This document shows, one piece after another, positions 34,115 through 46,184 of a stretch of 64,000 bases of DNA. How positions within the stretch are numbered: position 1 is the first letter of the stretch; each line of letters starts with the position of its first letter. The DNA comes from Gnetum montanum. Lineage: Eukaryota; Streptophyta; Gnetopsida; Gnetales; Gnetaceae. The notes beneath the pieces were generated by a model that had not been told where the DNA came from, searched no databases, and was given only the letters and a program-made list of their open reading frames with translations. The stretch covers positions 663,811 through 727,810 of the forward strand of contig MNCI01000970.1 of NCBI GenBank assembly GCA_015680685.1, written 5' to 3'. Made by a program: the position numbers and the translations under genes.

Positions 34115-36620
34115 ATGGCACCCAAACTGAGGCACCCAAGGGCCGAAGGACCATCACAACCAAGGGACAAGCACCCACGCATAGGAAGAGGATGAGGCAT
34201 GCAATAACTAGAGCACATGGAGGGCTCTCATGCAATTAGCCCCCTCTGTGAAGGACCTGGCATGGAATCTATCCATTAGATTCTTGAAGAGAAGATTCCC
34301 AGTAAGCAATCGCAAGGGGATGAGACTTCGGGGATAGCACCACGGCTTGAGGTCATCCTGACCCTAGCTTGTCTGGATGCTATCAAGCCACACGAGGTGC
34401 AACGAATTGTCCTTTAAGAGCTACATTTTGGACCATTCCTTGAGAATGCACTAGAAGAAGTGAGGCTCTAACTGTAGAACTCTCCGATGTGGCCAATCAT
34501 TACAACCAGTGGTGAATGGTACTTAGGAGAGACCTATCTCTTCTGGACAAATAGGCAACTAGGGTCTAGAGTAAGAATCAAAGACATTTATGTCTCTTAT
34601 TCTTTAGAGGCGATAGCACAGGCTCTAGGCTTGCTTGAGACTAGGGCATATGTGGTAAAAATTTCAAAATAGGCTAACCCAAAGGTAAAGGCAGAATGAA
34701 CCAAACGGTGCTATGGGGTAGAGTGCAAGGAATTCGGCTCTCTGACCACGGTGGAGAGAGTGTACTGAAAGATTGCATCTTACCACTTGAACCCAATGGT
34801 AAGATCTAGCAAAATCATAGCCTTCTCTACTTGTGCGTGTGCCACCTTGAGTGGGAAATTCCCAATGAGTCTTCCACAACTGTTGTTCTTGGAGATTGAA
34901 AAGAGGTTCGCTGAGAGTGAATGTTGAAGACGAACTCTCCCCTTTCCCTAGCTAATCTAAAAGTTGTGCAAACGGGCAAGGATAACATGGTACTTCAATA
35001 ATGTAATCCAGCATGTCCCGATTGCCTCTTGGCGAGAAATGATGAAGGATAAAACTCCTACCACCACATAGATAGAGGAGGAGCAACAACCACCTCCACC
35101 ACCTGCACAAACAATAAGGATGGATTCGCAAACCATTGAAGAACACATATACGAGATCCAATAAATGCTCTTGAGCCAGCAAGAGCAATCTAATAGGATT
35201 GGTGGAGGAGAAGACTCTTTGATCTATCACCCTGCAATGAGCCAACTAGAACAAGTGCTTCGATTAGTTAGCTTGCTTGAAAGAGCAGGGCCAATGTTCT
35301 CCATAGCCCGAACACAAGTACCTGCATGAACAGATCTTAGTATCCAAGAGGTAACAGTGTCTACACAACAGTTATTTCTTGAAATTTCTGGAAATGCTGC
35401 TACCTTTTCGGTACTCTTGGAGGATGGTCAAGGGGCGATAGTCCTAGTGATGTAGCACCAAGGACAAGAGACTGCAGTCGAAGTGGTTGCTGACATAATT
35501 GCTACAGCTCTCAACGCATCGGCAGCACCTGTATTAGACATTCATGGACTACAAGATGTACAGGTATCTGCCAGAACTTCATGTAGCAAGATTGATGCAA
35601 CCCAACACAAGGAGTTATTGGATCGACTAGTGGGAACTGGGCAACCACTTCTGGATGTCTTCGACCTTCCAAACAACATTACTGTAACCGAGTCGAAGCT
35701 GATCTTAGCAAGGGGTAAGAGCCTCATTTTGGAAGGGAAACTTGAAGTTGCTCAAGTCACTTGTCAATGCTTGGCAACGGAAGTAGCCAAATTAAGAGCC
35801 CAACTTGTCGATCCAACCATTCTCAACTACGAAATCACCAGAGATGAAGCTTTTCAACAACTTCAACTCAAACTTTAGATTGTTAAGGATGTGTGAGAGA
35901 CGAAGATCTTCGATAAGTCCTTGGCAGATGTTCGAGCATATTATTTAGACAAGGACTTGATAAAGGTTTACTAAGAGAACGTCTGATTAACCATGGAGGT
36001 TCATTGCTTGTGCAATGTTGATGCAGAAAATAAACACATGAGAAATTTTATCCACCAATAGCAAGAAGAACTAGCCAGGGTGAATGCTGACATAAGAAGG
36101 TTGGCTTCTGAAAATCAAAATCTGTCAATGGAGGAAATTTGGGCATTGTGATAGAAATCTGTGATTGAAATCGCTGCTTGGAAGAATGAGGCCCTGAAAT
36201 TTGAAGACATAAAAAATCATTACAAGGACCAAGTGGGATTATAGAAGGAAGTAAATGAAAAACATATTCAAGTCGCAAAAGCCAAAATGAAATAAGCATT
36301 CCAGTAGCTCCAAGAAGGAGGCGAGGTATGGCAACCTATCTTTGATGGGTTGAATGCTTACAATCAAGCTGAAATCTACCTTAAAGAGCTACAAATCGAA
36401 GAGATGATAGAATATATGGAGCTTGCCAACCTTCGATATGCAAACTCGCTATGCTCACAGTTGAGAGATTGTGGTCAGAATTGGAAAAGCAAGTGGCTGC
36501 CTCATATTCTCTATACGAGGGTGAGTTTTAGGCACATAAAGTAAGAAAGTAGAAGCTAAAAACATTAGATGCAGAACTTGAGGTTCTCTACACGCAGTTT
36601 GAAGGATAACGTATAGTCGC
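34115..36620 (+). pseudogene. E2 accessory frame: coiled-coil protein of unknown function
   Basis: ATG at 34115 (MAPKLRHPRAEGPSQPR) directly follows TTGATTGCAG, a possible splice acceptor. The frame can be followed for about 830 codons with stops mainly at TGA/TAG/TAA that look like mutated CGA/CAG/CAA. Features include GEWYLGETYLFWTNRQLGS (near 34507), an acidic-to-proline tract EEEQQPPPPP (near 35076), and long charged helices (LEGKLEVAQV, LATEVAKLRAQL near 35725-35810; QEELARVNADIRRLASENQN near 36061) that predict coiled coils. It occupies the env-like position of Athila elements, but I see no clear signal peptide or transmembrane segment. Function unknown. Confidence 0.6.
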
Positions 36621-37209
36621 AGAGAGCCTAGCCCATCAAATGAATGACTACCAGCAGCTGCAGGCATCAATATGAGTGTTCGACATCGAATGAAAGCAGT
36701 TCGTAGCCTGGTTTGTCAACCTAAAAGAACTCTTCCTAGCGCTACCAGGCCCTTGGGAGGTTCTAGTTCTAGCACATATTAGAGAAGTTGCCTAGATAGT
36801 GAATGACCCCAAAAGCAAAGAAGAAAAGATGAGGGCTCTCTTGGAGGCTTTTTTGGCTACCTCCAAAAGTTACAGCTGCTATGGGGCAACTGTCATTTGT
36901 GGCACCACCAATGCATGGGCCAGAGGCTAGAGAAGGTCCATGGGAACCACTTCCCCAAGGGATGGTGTGATCTTCTCCAGAAATTTTGTGCATCATTCTA
37001 CACGGCAGAGACTCCAGGACCAAAAAGGTGTTCAATTTTATCTCTAAACACCACCATTTTTGTAATTTTTCCTTCTCTATAACTCAGGCACTTGGTCAAA
37101 TTAATGTTGTGTCATGTGTGTGTCAAGTCATGTGCATTGTAAATAAAAGCCCATACCTTCCAAATTGTAGAGTAACTCGAGGATGAGTTTTTACATAGTC
37201 GTGCGGGTA
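36621..37209. other. E2 3' untranslated region
   Basis: Sequence between the accessory frame and the 3' LTR. The last bases, GTGCGGGTA, are a weak polypurine-tract candidate; E3 has the related GTGGGGGTA at the same place. Nothing else recognised. Confidence 0.45.
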
Positions 37210-38061
37210 TGATGAAGTGTCATTAGTCGATGTGTTGACTAGGTCGCATATACGGGGCTGCATCGACGTGGCCCCATTTACGCGGAGCCTATTTCGGCCT
37301 ATAAATAAGAGGGCCTTCTGCCTCATTTAGGTACCTTTTAGTCAATTGTAGCGAAGCTCTTGCAGTTTGTTCCCACAGGAGATAGAATATTTTCCCAGTG
37401 CTTGCAGCAGGTGTAAGAAAAGTCACCGGCTCTTTATTTGAGCGTTGATGTATCTGAGCCCATTGGCATGACAACAATAAAGATGAACTCTTCAAGCATT
37501 CCTTGTAGCATTTGGACTTAGCAATTTATTGCATTCATTAGTTTAATATGTTTATGCTTTAATAGTTACTTAAGTTTCTGTTATTATTATTTTAATCAGT
37601 TTCACTCTCTTATAAGTTCATAAAGACCATAAGTACGACCATCTAGAACGTAAACCTAACACTTGGTAACCTAGTGACACTTAACGTCTGGTAACCCAGT
37701 AGTGTTTAGGGGATGCTTAGAATGTGCCCTGAAGATGGGATTGGATACTTATGCTAGGAGTAGTTAGGATATAGATTAAGATAGTCCTAGATTACTTAAT
37801 ACTCTAGCCATACTTTCCAAGATAATTAGACACCAAAAGATAAGTAAAAAGCTATAAAAATCATTAGCCTTAATCTCACTTAACCATCACAAATAGAATG
37901 TCACAAGTGGGATTAGGAAGACAATAACTGTTCTAACCCAAGGTTTCGCTGGTTAGGGTTTGGTGTATGTTAAGTGCTTACAATCTACGGAATTCGACCG
38001 GGTCATGTGTGAACGCCCGTGCTTCGTATGGTTGGGCATAGGGGTATCGAGCTGCTCATCA
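37210..38061 (+). repeat. E2 3' LTR
   Basis: It starts TGATGAAGTG, ends TGCTCATCA and is 852 bases long. It is homologous to 24866-25716 over its whole length. A TATAAATA box lies at 37300-37307. The ATAGT target copy follows at 38062. Confidence 0.92.
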
Positions 38062-38706
38062 ATAGTCATAGACAACAGGTCATAGTTCAACAATGCTGAG
38101 ACTAAAGCCTTTTGTGAGTGTTTCAGAATCAAACATTCCTTTTTGTTTCCCTACTACCCACAGGCGAACGGCCAAGGGAAGGCCACAAACAAAGTCATCA
38201 TCAATCTTCTAAAGAAGATACTCAACTATAAAAAATGATGATGCCACAAGAAATTAATCTACACACTCTAGGCATACTGCATGACATGACGAATTACCAT
38301 AGGTAATATGCCATACAGTTTGGTTTATGGATCTGAAGCCATCTTTCCTTTGGAATTACAGGTCCCACCACTTTGTGTAATCCTCTTAAGCTTCATCGAT
38401 GAGGCTCAAAACGACGAGTTGAGGATCATAGACCTCGACTCGATAGAGGAGGTGTGCATGTAGATGCTTGATCAAATCAAGAAATACCAACAAATGCAAC
38501 AACAAAAGCACCCCATGCCAGATCAAGGAGGGGGACATAGTCCTCAAGGTCATTCAAGAACTTGTGGATAAATTCTCAACCAATTGGGAAAGACCTTTCT
38601 TGATTATTAAGGCTTATGGCAATGTAGCATTCAAGCTTGTTGACCATGATAGCAACAAATTTGCCAATTTAGTGAACCACTAGTACCTAAAGCCATATTA
38701 CGCCTA
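38062..38706 (+). pseudogene. E1 integrase, 3' part
   Basis: It begins with the target copy ATAGT. IDNRS-FNNAETKAF (second catalytic Asp) lies at about 38066-38110. PYYPQANGQGKATNKVI follows, in which the usual catalytic Glu position reads Lys (GQGKATN versus GQAEATN). LVYGSEAIFPLELQVPPL lies near 38310, and the C-terminal region KEGDIVLKVIQELVDKFSTN to YLKPYYA ends at a stop at 38706. It joins in sense with 24420-24865 once E2 and one target copy are removed. Confidence 0.85.
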
Positions 38707-38754
38707 GTACGTAACATTGATTCAATGACAAAGCAAGGTAAGAAGGAGTCCACT

Positions 38755-39290
38755 ACCACTATAAATTGGCATAGATAGTTTGCTATGACTATAAAATAAC
38801 ATAGTAATCATTTTCTATGATGTTAAATTGGGACAACAATAGTCCACTATGACAATAAACTGGCACCCACATCCCTAGTCTGCTATGACTATAAATTGTC
38901 ACAACAAGTTTGTTATGACTATAAACTTAAAAAAATAGTTCACTATGACTATAAACTAGCACAACAAGGGCACTATGACTATAAAATAACACAGATCATC
39001 TGCCATGATGCTAAACTTGAACAACTCTTTCTTGCATTATGATGTTAATTTGGCAAAACATCTACCATTTGCTACGACGTTAAACTAGCACATAGCAGTC
39101 TACTAGGACTTTAGGCTAGCACCTCACAGTTTGCTAGGACCTTAAACTAGGTTCATAATTTACTAGGACTTTAAGCTAGCACCTCACAGTTTACTAGGAC
39201 CTTAAACTAGGTTCACAGTTTGCTAGGACCCTAAACTAGCATAGCATATGGTCCACCAGGACCTTAAACTGGGTTTGCAATTCAAAAAAC
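38755..39290. repeat. Degenerate tandem repeats, block 3
   Basis: Units of roughly 25-40 bases contain CTATGACTATAAACTxGCACA in the first half and TTGCTAGGACCTTAAACTAG in the second half. The common core is ACxxTAAACTxGCA, as in blocks 1 and 2. The block lies after integrase in the E1 3' region. Confidence 0.75.
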
Positions 39291-40807
39291 ATAGTTATGT
39301 GAATGAGCAAGCACGAATACTTTCAAATCTTCATCATTCACCCATACGTTGTGGGCAGGGTGGGGCATTGTAGTTCCAAAATGGAGTTCACATCATCAAG
39401 AGAGGCCTCTAGAACATTTGTAGTGTTACTGCCCCTTAGCATTTTGTTGACCTTTTGGAGCTCCTAGCATGGTTTCCAGGAGTACCAGCCCTAGGCAACA
39501 CCGAAAAAATTACCAACCTTGGGTATTTAGTTATTGGTTAGAGCTCTTATCGTTAGCACCACCCTCTGGAGTACTAGTAATACTATGGCCTAGCCATTTT
39601 TCTACCATCCTCCAGTCCTTACCATTGCCTGAGCTTGGGAGTGCTTTTAGCATCCTAGCTTACTACCATTTTGCTAGCTTTCCAAGATCTTGTTCTTGGT
39701 GTGGAGCCTTGAGCACCTACATTGCCATTACCCCTTGTTGTTTTGCTGATTTCTCTAGGTGCTCACCATCGATGTGGCTGCTAGAGCTTTTGCAACCTTC
39801 ACGCTTCAACACCTACACTGGTTTCCTACACTAGTTCTTCAAGCTTTTGCAACTGGTCTAGTTGTTGTAGCATTTGTAGCATACTCACATCTAGCAGTTT
39901 ACTCTCATCTCATGTTGTGTGGTTGTTTCGTATTTTCTTTGTGTGGTGTTTGCAAGATAAAGCCTCAGAGGTGTTGTGCGAAGGCATATCTCATTACAGC
40001 AACAAGACATCACATTACTTTGATGTGCATGATTGGGCTAGTTAAACCACTTTTTAGCCTATTACCTTGCTTTAGCTTGCTCATATTTGCTCCTTTTACC
40101 TTGCATTTCCCTACTTCCCCTTGCATCATTAAGCTTGTGATCCCTTCGATGCAAATGACACCCTCTTTGCATCAACTGCAAAACCCATAGCAGATGTAAC
40201 ATAACGCAGCCTATGGGAAGCCTCTGTGGGTTGGTCAAAGCTCAAGTGGATGTAACACAACTCATCCTGGGGAGGAAACACCTATCTTTTAGATGTGACA
40301 CAATTGCACTAAAGCAAAGCCTGTTAGGTGGCATGTAGCCCACCTGATGAAAGGCATCTCTCAATGTGCAGAACCTAAAGCAAGTTTGCCTCATAATAAA
40401 AAAGAGAGCAAAAATAAATAGGGCAAAGAACATGTCCATAAGCATTTAGCAAAGCTACAATTTTGCAACTAGTCCAACTTTGAATTTGTATCGACCTTCT
40501 CATAAGCACTCTGACAAGCGATCACAATTTTAGGGGTAAGCCATTCTGGTATCATGGACGCTGACTCTCTCATAAGAACTCTAACGAGAGATCACTGTAT
40601 TGGAGACAAACCATCCTTAGTGCTGCATCTTATAGTATTATTTTATTTTCATTTCACCCCCTTGTTAGCATACTATTTCCCTTAGCACTCTTGAGCATGG
40701 TGAAGTGACATTTGGTTAGGTACTGATAGGCAATGTTGGTGTTGGGCCTGCTATGGTATTTTACATTTTTTGTTGATGTCTCTTGGGCCACTCCTTTAGA
40801 CATCAAC
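39291..40807. other. E1 3' non-coding region
   Basis: Low coding content. Two similar segments with CTCATAAG.ACTCT.ACxAGxGATCAC (about 40500-40530 and 40570-40595) form a short direct repeat. No gene is recognised. A few open stretches (39469-39834, 39759-40190) have no recognisable motif and are probably chance. Confidence 0.4.
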
Positions 40808-40820
40808 AAAGAGGGGCCAA
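40808..40820 (+). other. E1 polypurine tract
   Basis: AAAGAGGGGCCAA directly precedes the TGAAACACC start of the 3' LTR, the expected plus-strand primer position. Confidence 0.7.
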
Positions 40821-42489
40821 TGAAACACCACCAAATTTGGGTTCATGAGTTTGAACTATAGATTTGGATAAGTGTCAAAACTTGGCAAATTTTATCTAAG
40901 TGCTGAGACTATGCTCCCATTGCTGGGACTACACTCCAGAGCATAGTCAGTGTAGTTGACATTAATAGTCTAGATTTGCAAAATCTTTCTAAGTGTCAAT
41001 AGAAACTACAAATTTTTTCTAAGTGCCCTAACTATGCTCACCCTATTGGGACTATGCTCCAAAGCATAGTCAACCTTGGAATGACCAGTTTTACAAATTT
41101 TCCTAAGTATCAAGCTAGAGGCTACCGAGCTAGGTTGGCATGGAAGAAACAGTTTGGCAAATTTTCTAACTCTTAAGCCTATGCTCCCTACTACACTCAA
41201 GAGTATAGTTAGCATAGTTTACATGAGCACATCATCTTTGCCAAATATTTTTCTAAGTGTTAGGGCTATGCTCTCACCATCAACACTAAGCTCTAGAGCG
41301 TAGTTAGCATGGCCTGCATTGAGCCTCATTTTCTAACAAGATTGGCCTAACATCTAGGACTGCAATTTAGGGCATACTCAGCATACGCATGTAGAACTAC
41401 CTCTAGAACACAACACCAGCCTTCACCTAAGCTCTAACACTCCTTTGGCAAGCAAGATTAGCAAGTTTTGTTTCTTTTGCATTCTCCATTTGCCCTCAAA
41501 AATTGTACCTATGCTCGACAACACTCTAGAGAGTGGGTAGCATAGTCTTGAAGCATAATCTCTAAAATTGCACTGTTTCACATTGTGTTTAGGTACATTA
41601 TGGTTTGCTTGACACTCACACATGTAGTCTCAACAACATAGTCACAATTTGGTAGTTTCATAAGGTCCATTAGAGCACACCAACATAACACCATTTTGCT
41701 TTAGTGGGAGCATAGTTGGGGCTAGCATAGTCCCAACTATCCCTTTGCCACATGGTGCCTGAGCTGCAATTTGCACTATCCCTAGCCCTATAAATACTGC
41801 AATGTTCCATGTTCTAGGGGTTGAAAAAAAAACAAGGTTGGCAAATTTTAACATTGGCATTCTTAGCACTCTTACACCTAAGCGCACTTAGCATTTTGGT
41901 GAACTTTAGGACACCATAGCACCATTATACACCACCCATCACACCATACACCACTGTGGCTCATAGGATAGCATGGGTGCCAACTTAGTAGACTCCAAAT
42001 CCATGGCAAACATTAGTTCTTCATAGCCAGGAACCTTGAGGCTATGATTATGTTGCCTATTGAGCTTTTCTATACATCATGTACCTCCTCACGTTTTCTT
42101 TACAGTTGACTATGCTCCCCCTATTTGGGGTGGTGCCATTCTCTCTCTTTCTTACATTCTATGCATTTTTCACATTTTCCCTAGTATTTAGCATTCTACT
42201 TGCTTTTTTTATTATTTAAGTAAGTATTCACATATTTGCATTCTTGTCTTTACTCTCGAAACCTTTATTATGCTCACACCCATGGGCACTGTGGACATTG
42301 CAAAATACCCTGCAAACCCTTAACATCTGTTTCATCGTAACACTTGTAAGTCTTAGTTTAATTAACAAGACTATCCTAGGAATCATGCCTCCATTCCTAA
42401 CAGGCCCTCATGTAGAAGTAGAGTTAAGGCTGTGTGATTATAGACCTCTCAAAGTTCTGTTCCAGCCTATGATGTTTTTGGTTGCTACA
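40821..42489 (+). repeat. E1 3' LTR
   Basis: It starts TGAAACACCACC, ends GGTTGCTACA and is 1669 bases long. It aligns with 9743-11404 throughout. It holds four palindrome units (40928-41304) and TATAAATA at 41789-41796. CACCC follows. Confidence 0.9.
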
Positions 42490-44890
42490 CACCCTCCATT
42501 ACTTTTCAATTTTGTGCCATCTGCACCACCACCCAGATCGTCCACCTACAGGTTTTTGTGTTGCATGCCTAGAAACCCCTACCACACTCATGTTTAATTT
42601 TCTAGTTTCCTACCATCAACTAGAAATCTTACACACATTTTCTCTTTATGTGCAAAGACATTTGCAAAATTGAAAGTCACATTTCTAATTTTGTGATTCA
42701 TAATTTTTCATCACATAGCCTCTTCACAGAAGAAATTAAAATTTTGGGCTATGACTTAAAATTTATCCCTTGCCCCCTCCCCATGGATCATGCCTCAATT
42801 CTTAAAGAATTTCCCACTTTTTCTAGGCTTCTTTACCTGTGGAATTTATTTAAAAATAAACTTGAAAACATATTCTCTTCTTCACTATTTATTGTAGCAA
42901 GTTAGATTGCTAAAATGAAATTTCACCATCCTAGCAATTGGAATCCACTAGCAAGTAGCTTCAATCCTGAGCTTCAGACTGGCATTCACAATTGTCTCGC
43001 TTTCCTTGAAGCTGCTTTCTCTTCCATAGATTTTAGTAGTTGAACTTCTCTTCCTCGATGCCTTCTTGGAGTGCTTTGCAAAATTCAAAAAGATAAAAAC
43101 ATTATCATTCAGCTTGCAGATAAGAATCTTGGAATTTGTGTCTTGGATTATTCTTAGTATCTTTAGGAAGCCATCAGGCAATTATTTGGTTCAGACATTT
43201 ACCTTCTTGTGGATTCTGTTTCATGGGAAGCTCTGCATCATTGATTGTTCTCTATTGTCAACCAATATCCTTAGGTTTCCTTGAATTTTAATGATTCCCT
43301 TCTCAAATGCAAGATTTTCAAACCTTGCAATTTTTATTTAATCCCTAATATCCACAAACTTGTAATGGTTGGTTGGCTAATTTACTCTTACTCGGGTGAT
43401 GTTCTTGAACCCGCTTCCCACCTACTCCATTAATTGTTGTACCCCATTTTATGTTCTCAACCATACCATCTTCAGGATCCCTCTACCCTAATCCATGATT
43501 AGACACAAGAGTTGTACCTCTTAATGTACTTCTTTTTATGTTTGATGTAGAATCTCTTTACGTCAGCATTCCCACAGACCATGGCATTGGTACTCTCAAG
43601 GAAATGGTTGAATCATATTTTTCTACTAACCCTTTTTCTCTACAATATCTTTACAACAATGCCAATTTGGAGCTTGCTTATTTCGTTCTCTAAGAACATT
43701 TCTTGGAATTTAATGGAGTTCATTACAAGTAGATCAAAGGCACTGTAATGGGGAGTAATTTCATTGTTGTCTACACCTACCTTTTTCTATGTTGTCTTGA
43801 GAAACAAGTTTTCTCTACTCCAGACTCTCAAAATATTTTTTATTTCAAAAGATTTATTGATGATGCTTTTGGCATTTGGAATGGTCCTAAAGACTCCTTT
43901 TCACTTTTTCTCACATGGTATGGTAATGTTTATCCATCCATTAACATTATTCTTACCATTTCTGATTCCATAGCACATATCTTTGATGTTACTTTCTTCA
44001 AGGGTCCTCACTTTGCTAAAATTGGTATTTTATCTACTAAGTGTTTTTAAAAATCCTTGAATGCTTACGAATACATCCCTTTCTCCTCTTAGCGTCCATT
44101 CCATCCAAAGAAAACATTCATTGTTGCTGAACTCAAACATTACCTCATCAGGGAATCCTGCCTTGGCAATCTTTAGCAGATTTAATGTCAGCTTTTTTGA
44201 CAAATTATTACTCAAGAGTATCCTTCTCACCTGCTGGTTAGGTGTTTCAACCTCATTCCTGCTTCTTCTCGATGATCGTTTCTGGCTAGACTTCATCAAA
44301 GTCATGACGTTTGCGGTAGGAGATGGGTCCGTCTTGTCTTCAAACTAGATTTTAGTCCTTTTACTAAATCCTTAAATGTGAGGGCCCTTCTAAACCCTAT
44401 ACTTGATTAGCTTTGCCAAAAAGATTTGACACTCTTGAAAGTCATTCCAGATATGGTTGCTTATTGGTGAAATCTTAAAAAGCTACATTCTCTTCTCGTT
44501 AGAAAAAAATTCAAGTGCTTTGTCTTACCCCCACTTTGGCTAGAACGAGTGGGGCCTAATTAAAATTATTTTATTACTCAAAATTAAAATTGATAAAGCT
44601 GGGACATTATAAACTAGGTAGTTGTGCTCATGGCATCCCACAACTTAGCTCAAAACATATTGATGAGGGGTGAGATTCCCCAAAAATGTTTTATGTTGTA
44701 GCTTTGCTTTGTTCCATGTCCATTTGAGCTTTTTCAATTTGTTTTTCTATCCTTTCTTTTTCTTTGCTCTCATCTGTTTTCGATTTTTGTTTTTTTGTTA
44801 GTCGCACAAGATTCCATCAAAATTTTTTTAGTTAATCCAAATTTTTTTTCAGCTAACCGTAATTTTTTTTTCAGTTAACCAAATTTTTTT
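42490..44890 (+). pseudogene. PLE-2, main part: Penelope-like RT, degraded
   Basis: It continues the 5' piece at 9655-9742. It is better preserved than PLE-1. QLADKNLGICVLD lies near 43117, IPNIHKLVMVGW near 43347, and FDVESLYVSIPTDHG (palm Asp) at about 43540-43585. FNGVHYK then KGTVMGS lie near 43711-43755, and FKRFIDDAFGIWNG (catalytic DD) at about 43845-43886. IFDVTFFKG lies near 43979, a QEYPSHLLVRCFN-like segment near 44215-44253, and FTKSLNVRALLNPIL then LLVRKKFKCF run from about 44355 to 44522. This motif order is specific for Penelope-like RTs. No GIY-YIG domain follows. The tail is AT-rich with repeated CTAACC plus poly-T (44800-44905). Confidence 0.8.
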
Positions 44891-46184
44891 TTAGCTAACC
44901 CTAACTTTTTACAACACCATACCTTAAGAGAGTAGCTTGAAGCATCAATGAAATTGATGAGTTGAATGACAACACAATATTTTCCTACAAGTTCATGTTT
45001 TAGGATTTATTCCATTTCCTATAGAATTGTCTATGATAGCTTAACATAGTTTTAAATTGGTTGGATCTTTAGTGTGGAAGGTTGAAGAATGAAGAAAAGG
45101 ATTGGTGTCTATTGGACCTCTTGAACTAGTACTTTGCATTCCTTTTGGACCATGATGTTAAGGGAGTTATATCTTTGCTATTTTCATGTTCATATCTAAA
45201 CTTCCTAATGGTATCTCACCTAGGTTGAGTCTCAGTTAGCTAATATGGTCTAGACATATTTTTAGTAACATGATAAAATTTGTAGCTATGATCAAGACCA
45301 TGCCTTAAGAGAGTAGCTTGAAGCATTGATGAAATTAATGAGCTAGATGGTAACACAATATTTTCCTATAAGTTCCTCCACCTAAATTGTTCATTCTAGT
45401 GAAAGATAAAGGTAAAATTAGAATAGTAAGATCTTGAATGAACATATTAGAGTCTTGCTTATAATAGTCTAGTTCAATTCTCTCCAATGTAAATCTTGTC
45501 ATTGTCCTCACTAATGTTCTCATTCTATGGTGCATTATTGACCTTATATGAGAAGGCATCTTTCATGTCATAATATATGTATAATATTAAAGTATCATTT
45601 TTTAAGAAAAAGATAAATCATTAATGCTTTTATAGTAACTATTTATGGTATAACTTATCTAGATTAATAGCATAATCCTTGACAATGGTTCCAATGATGG
45701 GTAGTGAGAGTTATTACTACCCAACCATATGATCTAAAAGCATCATGGTAGACCATGTCATAATTCATGGATGGGACTAGCCCTTAATGCATATGGTTAA
45801 ATATAGTTGAGATGCATATTGATTAATGGGTTTTGGTCATTATATATAAAATATTAAAATGTAGAAAATTAATATAACTAATCTAATGTATCATAAAGTC
45901 AATTCTAGACTAGGCTAATATGATGAGTATCCAATTCCCAATTTGTCATGCATGCCTTAAACTCATGTATCCACTACTATAATTATCAAGTATTATGCTA
46001 TTGGGTGAATCAGACAATAGGACTACTAGGATTACCAAGTGAATAGGTGTTTATACTCAAAATTGTACATGATCATTCTACCAATGATTAATGTTTATTG
46101 AAATGTAAATATTAATCTAATTGTATACATATTAAATGAAAATAAATGTAAATTCTATTCTAAGTAAACTTCTATAATGGATAT
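44891..46184. other. AT-rich DNA, no gene recognised
   Basis: No protein or RNA motif was found. A 78-bp direct repeat is present (44917-44994 and 45298-45375). The last five bases, GATAT (46180-46184), are the left target copy of E3. Confidence 0.5.
44917..45375. repeat. 78-bp dispersed direct repeat
   Basis: 44917-44994 and 45298-45375 share CTTAAGAGAGTAGCTTGAAG and about 50 further bases with a few substitutions. It may be a remnant of a tandem duplication or two ends of an unknown element. Confidence 0.7.

Larger units (their letters stand above)
24866..38061 (+). mobile_element. E2: Athila-like Ty3/gypsy retrotransposon with accessory frame
   Basis: LTRs at 24866-25716 and 37210-38061 are flanked by the perfect target duplication ATAGT, inside the E1 integrase. 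The internal order is PBS (tRNA-Asp type), gag, protease with an intact DSG box, RT, RNase H, integrase, a 1.6-kb spacer, a palindrome/TATA block, and an accessory coiled-coil frame of about 840 codons. E3 and E4 are relatives. The extra frame after integrase is where Athila elements carry an env-like gene. Stops in all genes show that the copy is defective, but it is better preserved than E1. Confidence 0.9.
9743..42489 (+). mobile_element. E1: Tat/Ogre-like LTR retrotransposon (with E2 nested inside)
   Basis: Two homologous LTRs (9743-11404 and 40821-42489) are flanked by a perfect 5-bp target duplication CACCC (9738-9742 and 42490-42494). The internal order is PBS, gag, protease, a 6.5-kb insert, RT, RNase H, archaeal-type second RNase H, integrase, a 3' spacer with degenerate repeats, and a polypurine tract. 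The second RNase H marks the Tat lineage. Without E2 (24866-38061) and its target copy the element is about 19.5 kb, a size known for Ogre. All frames carry many stops, so it is dead. It interrupts a Penelope-like copy. Confidence 0.9.

Noticed and set aside
39469-40190. Two overlapping open stretches (121 and 143 codons) after E1 integrase
   Set aside because: No recognisable domain, composition dominated by Leu/Phe/Ser/Cys, and no counterpart in related elements; probably chance.
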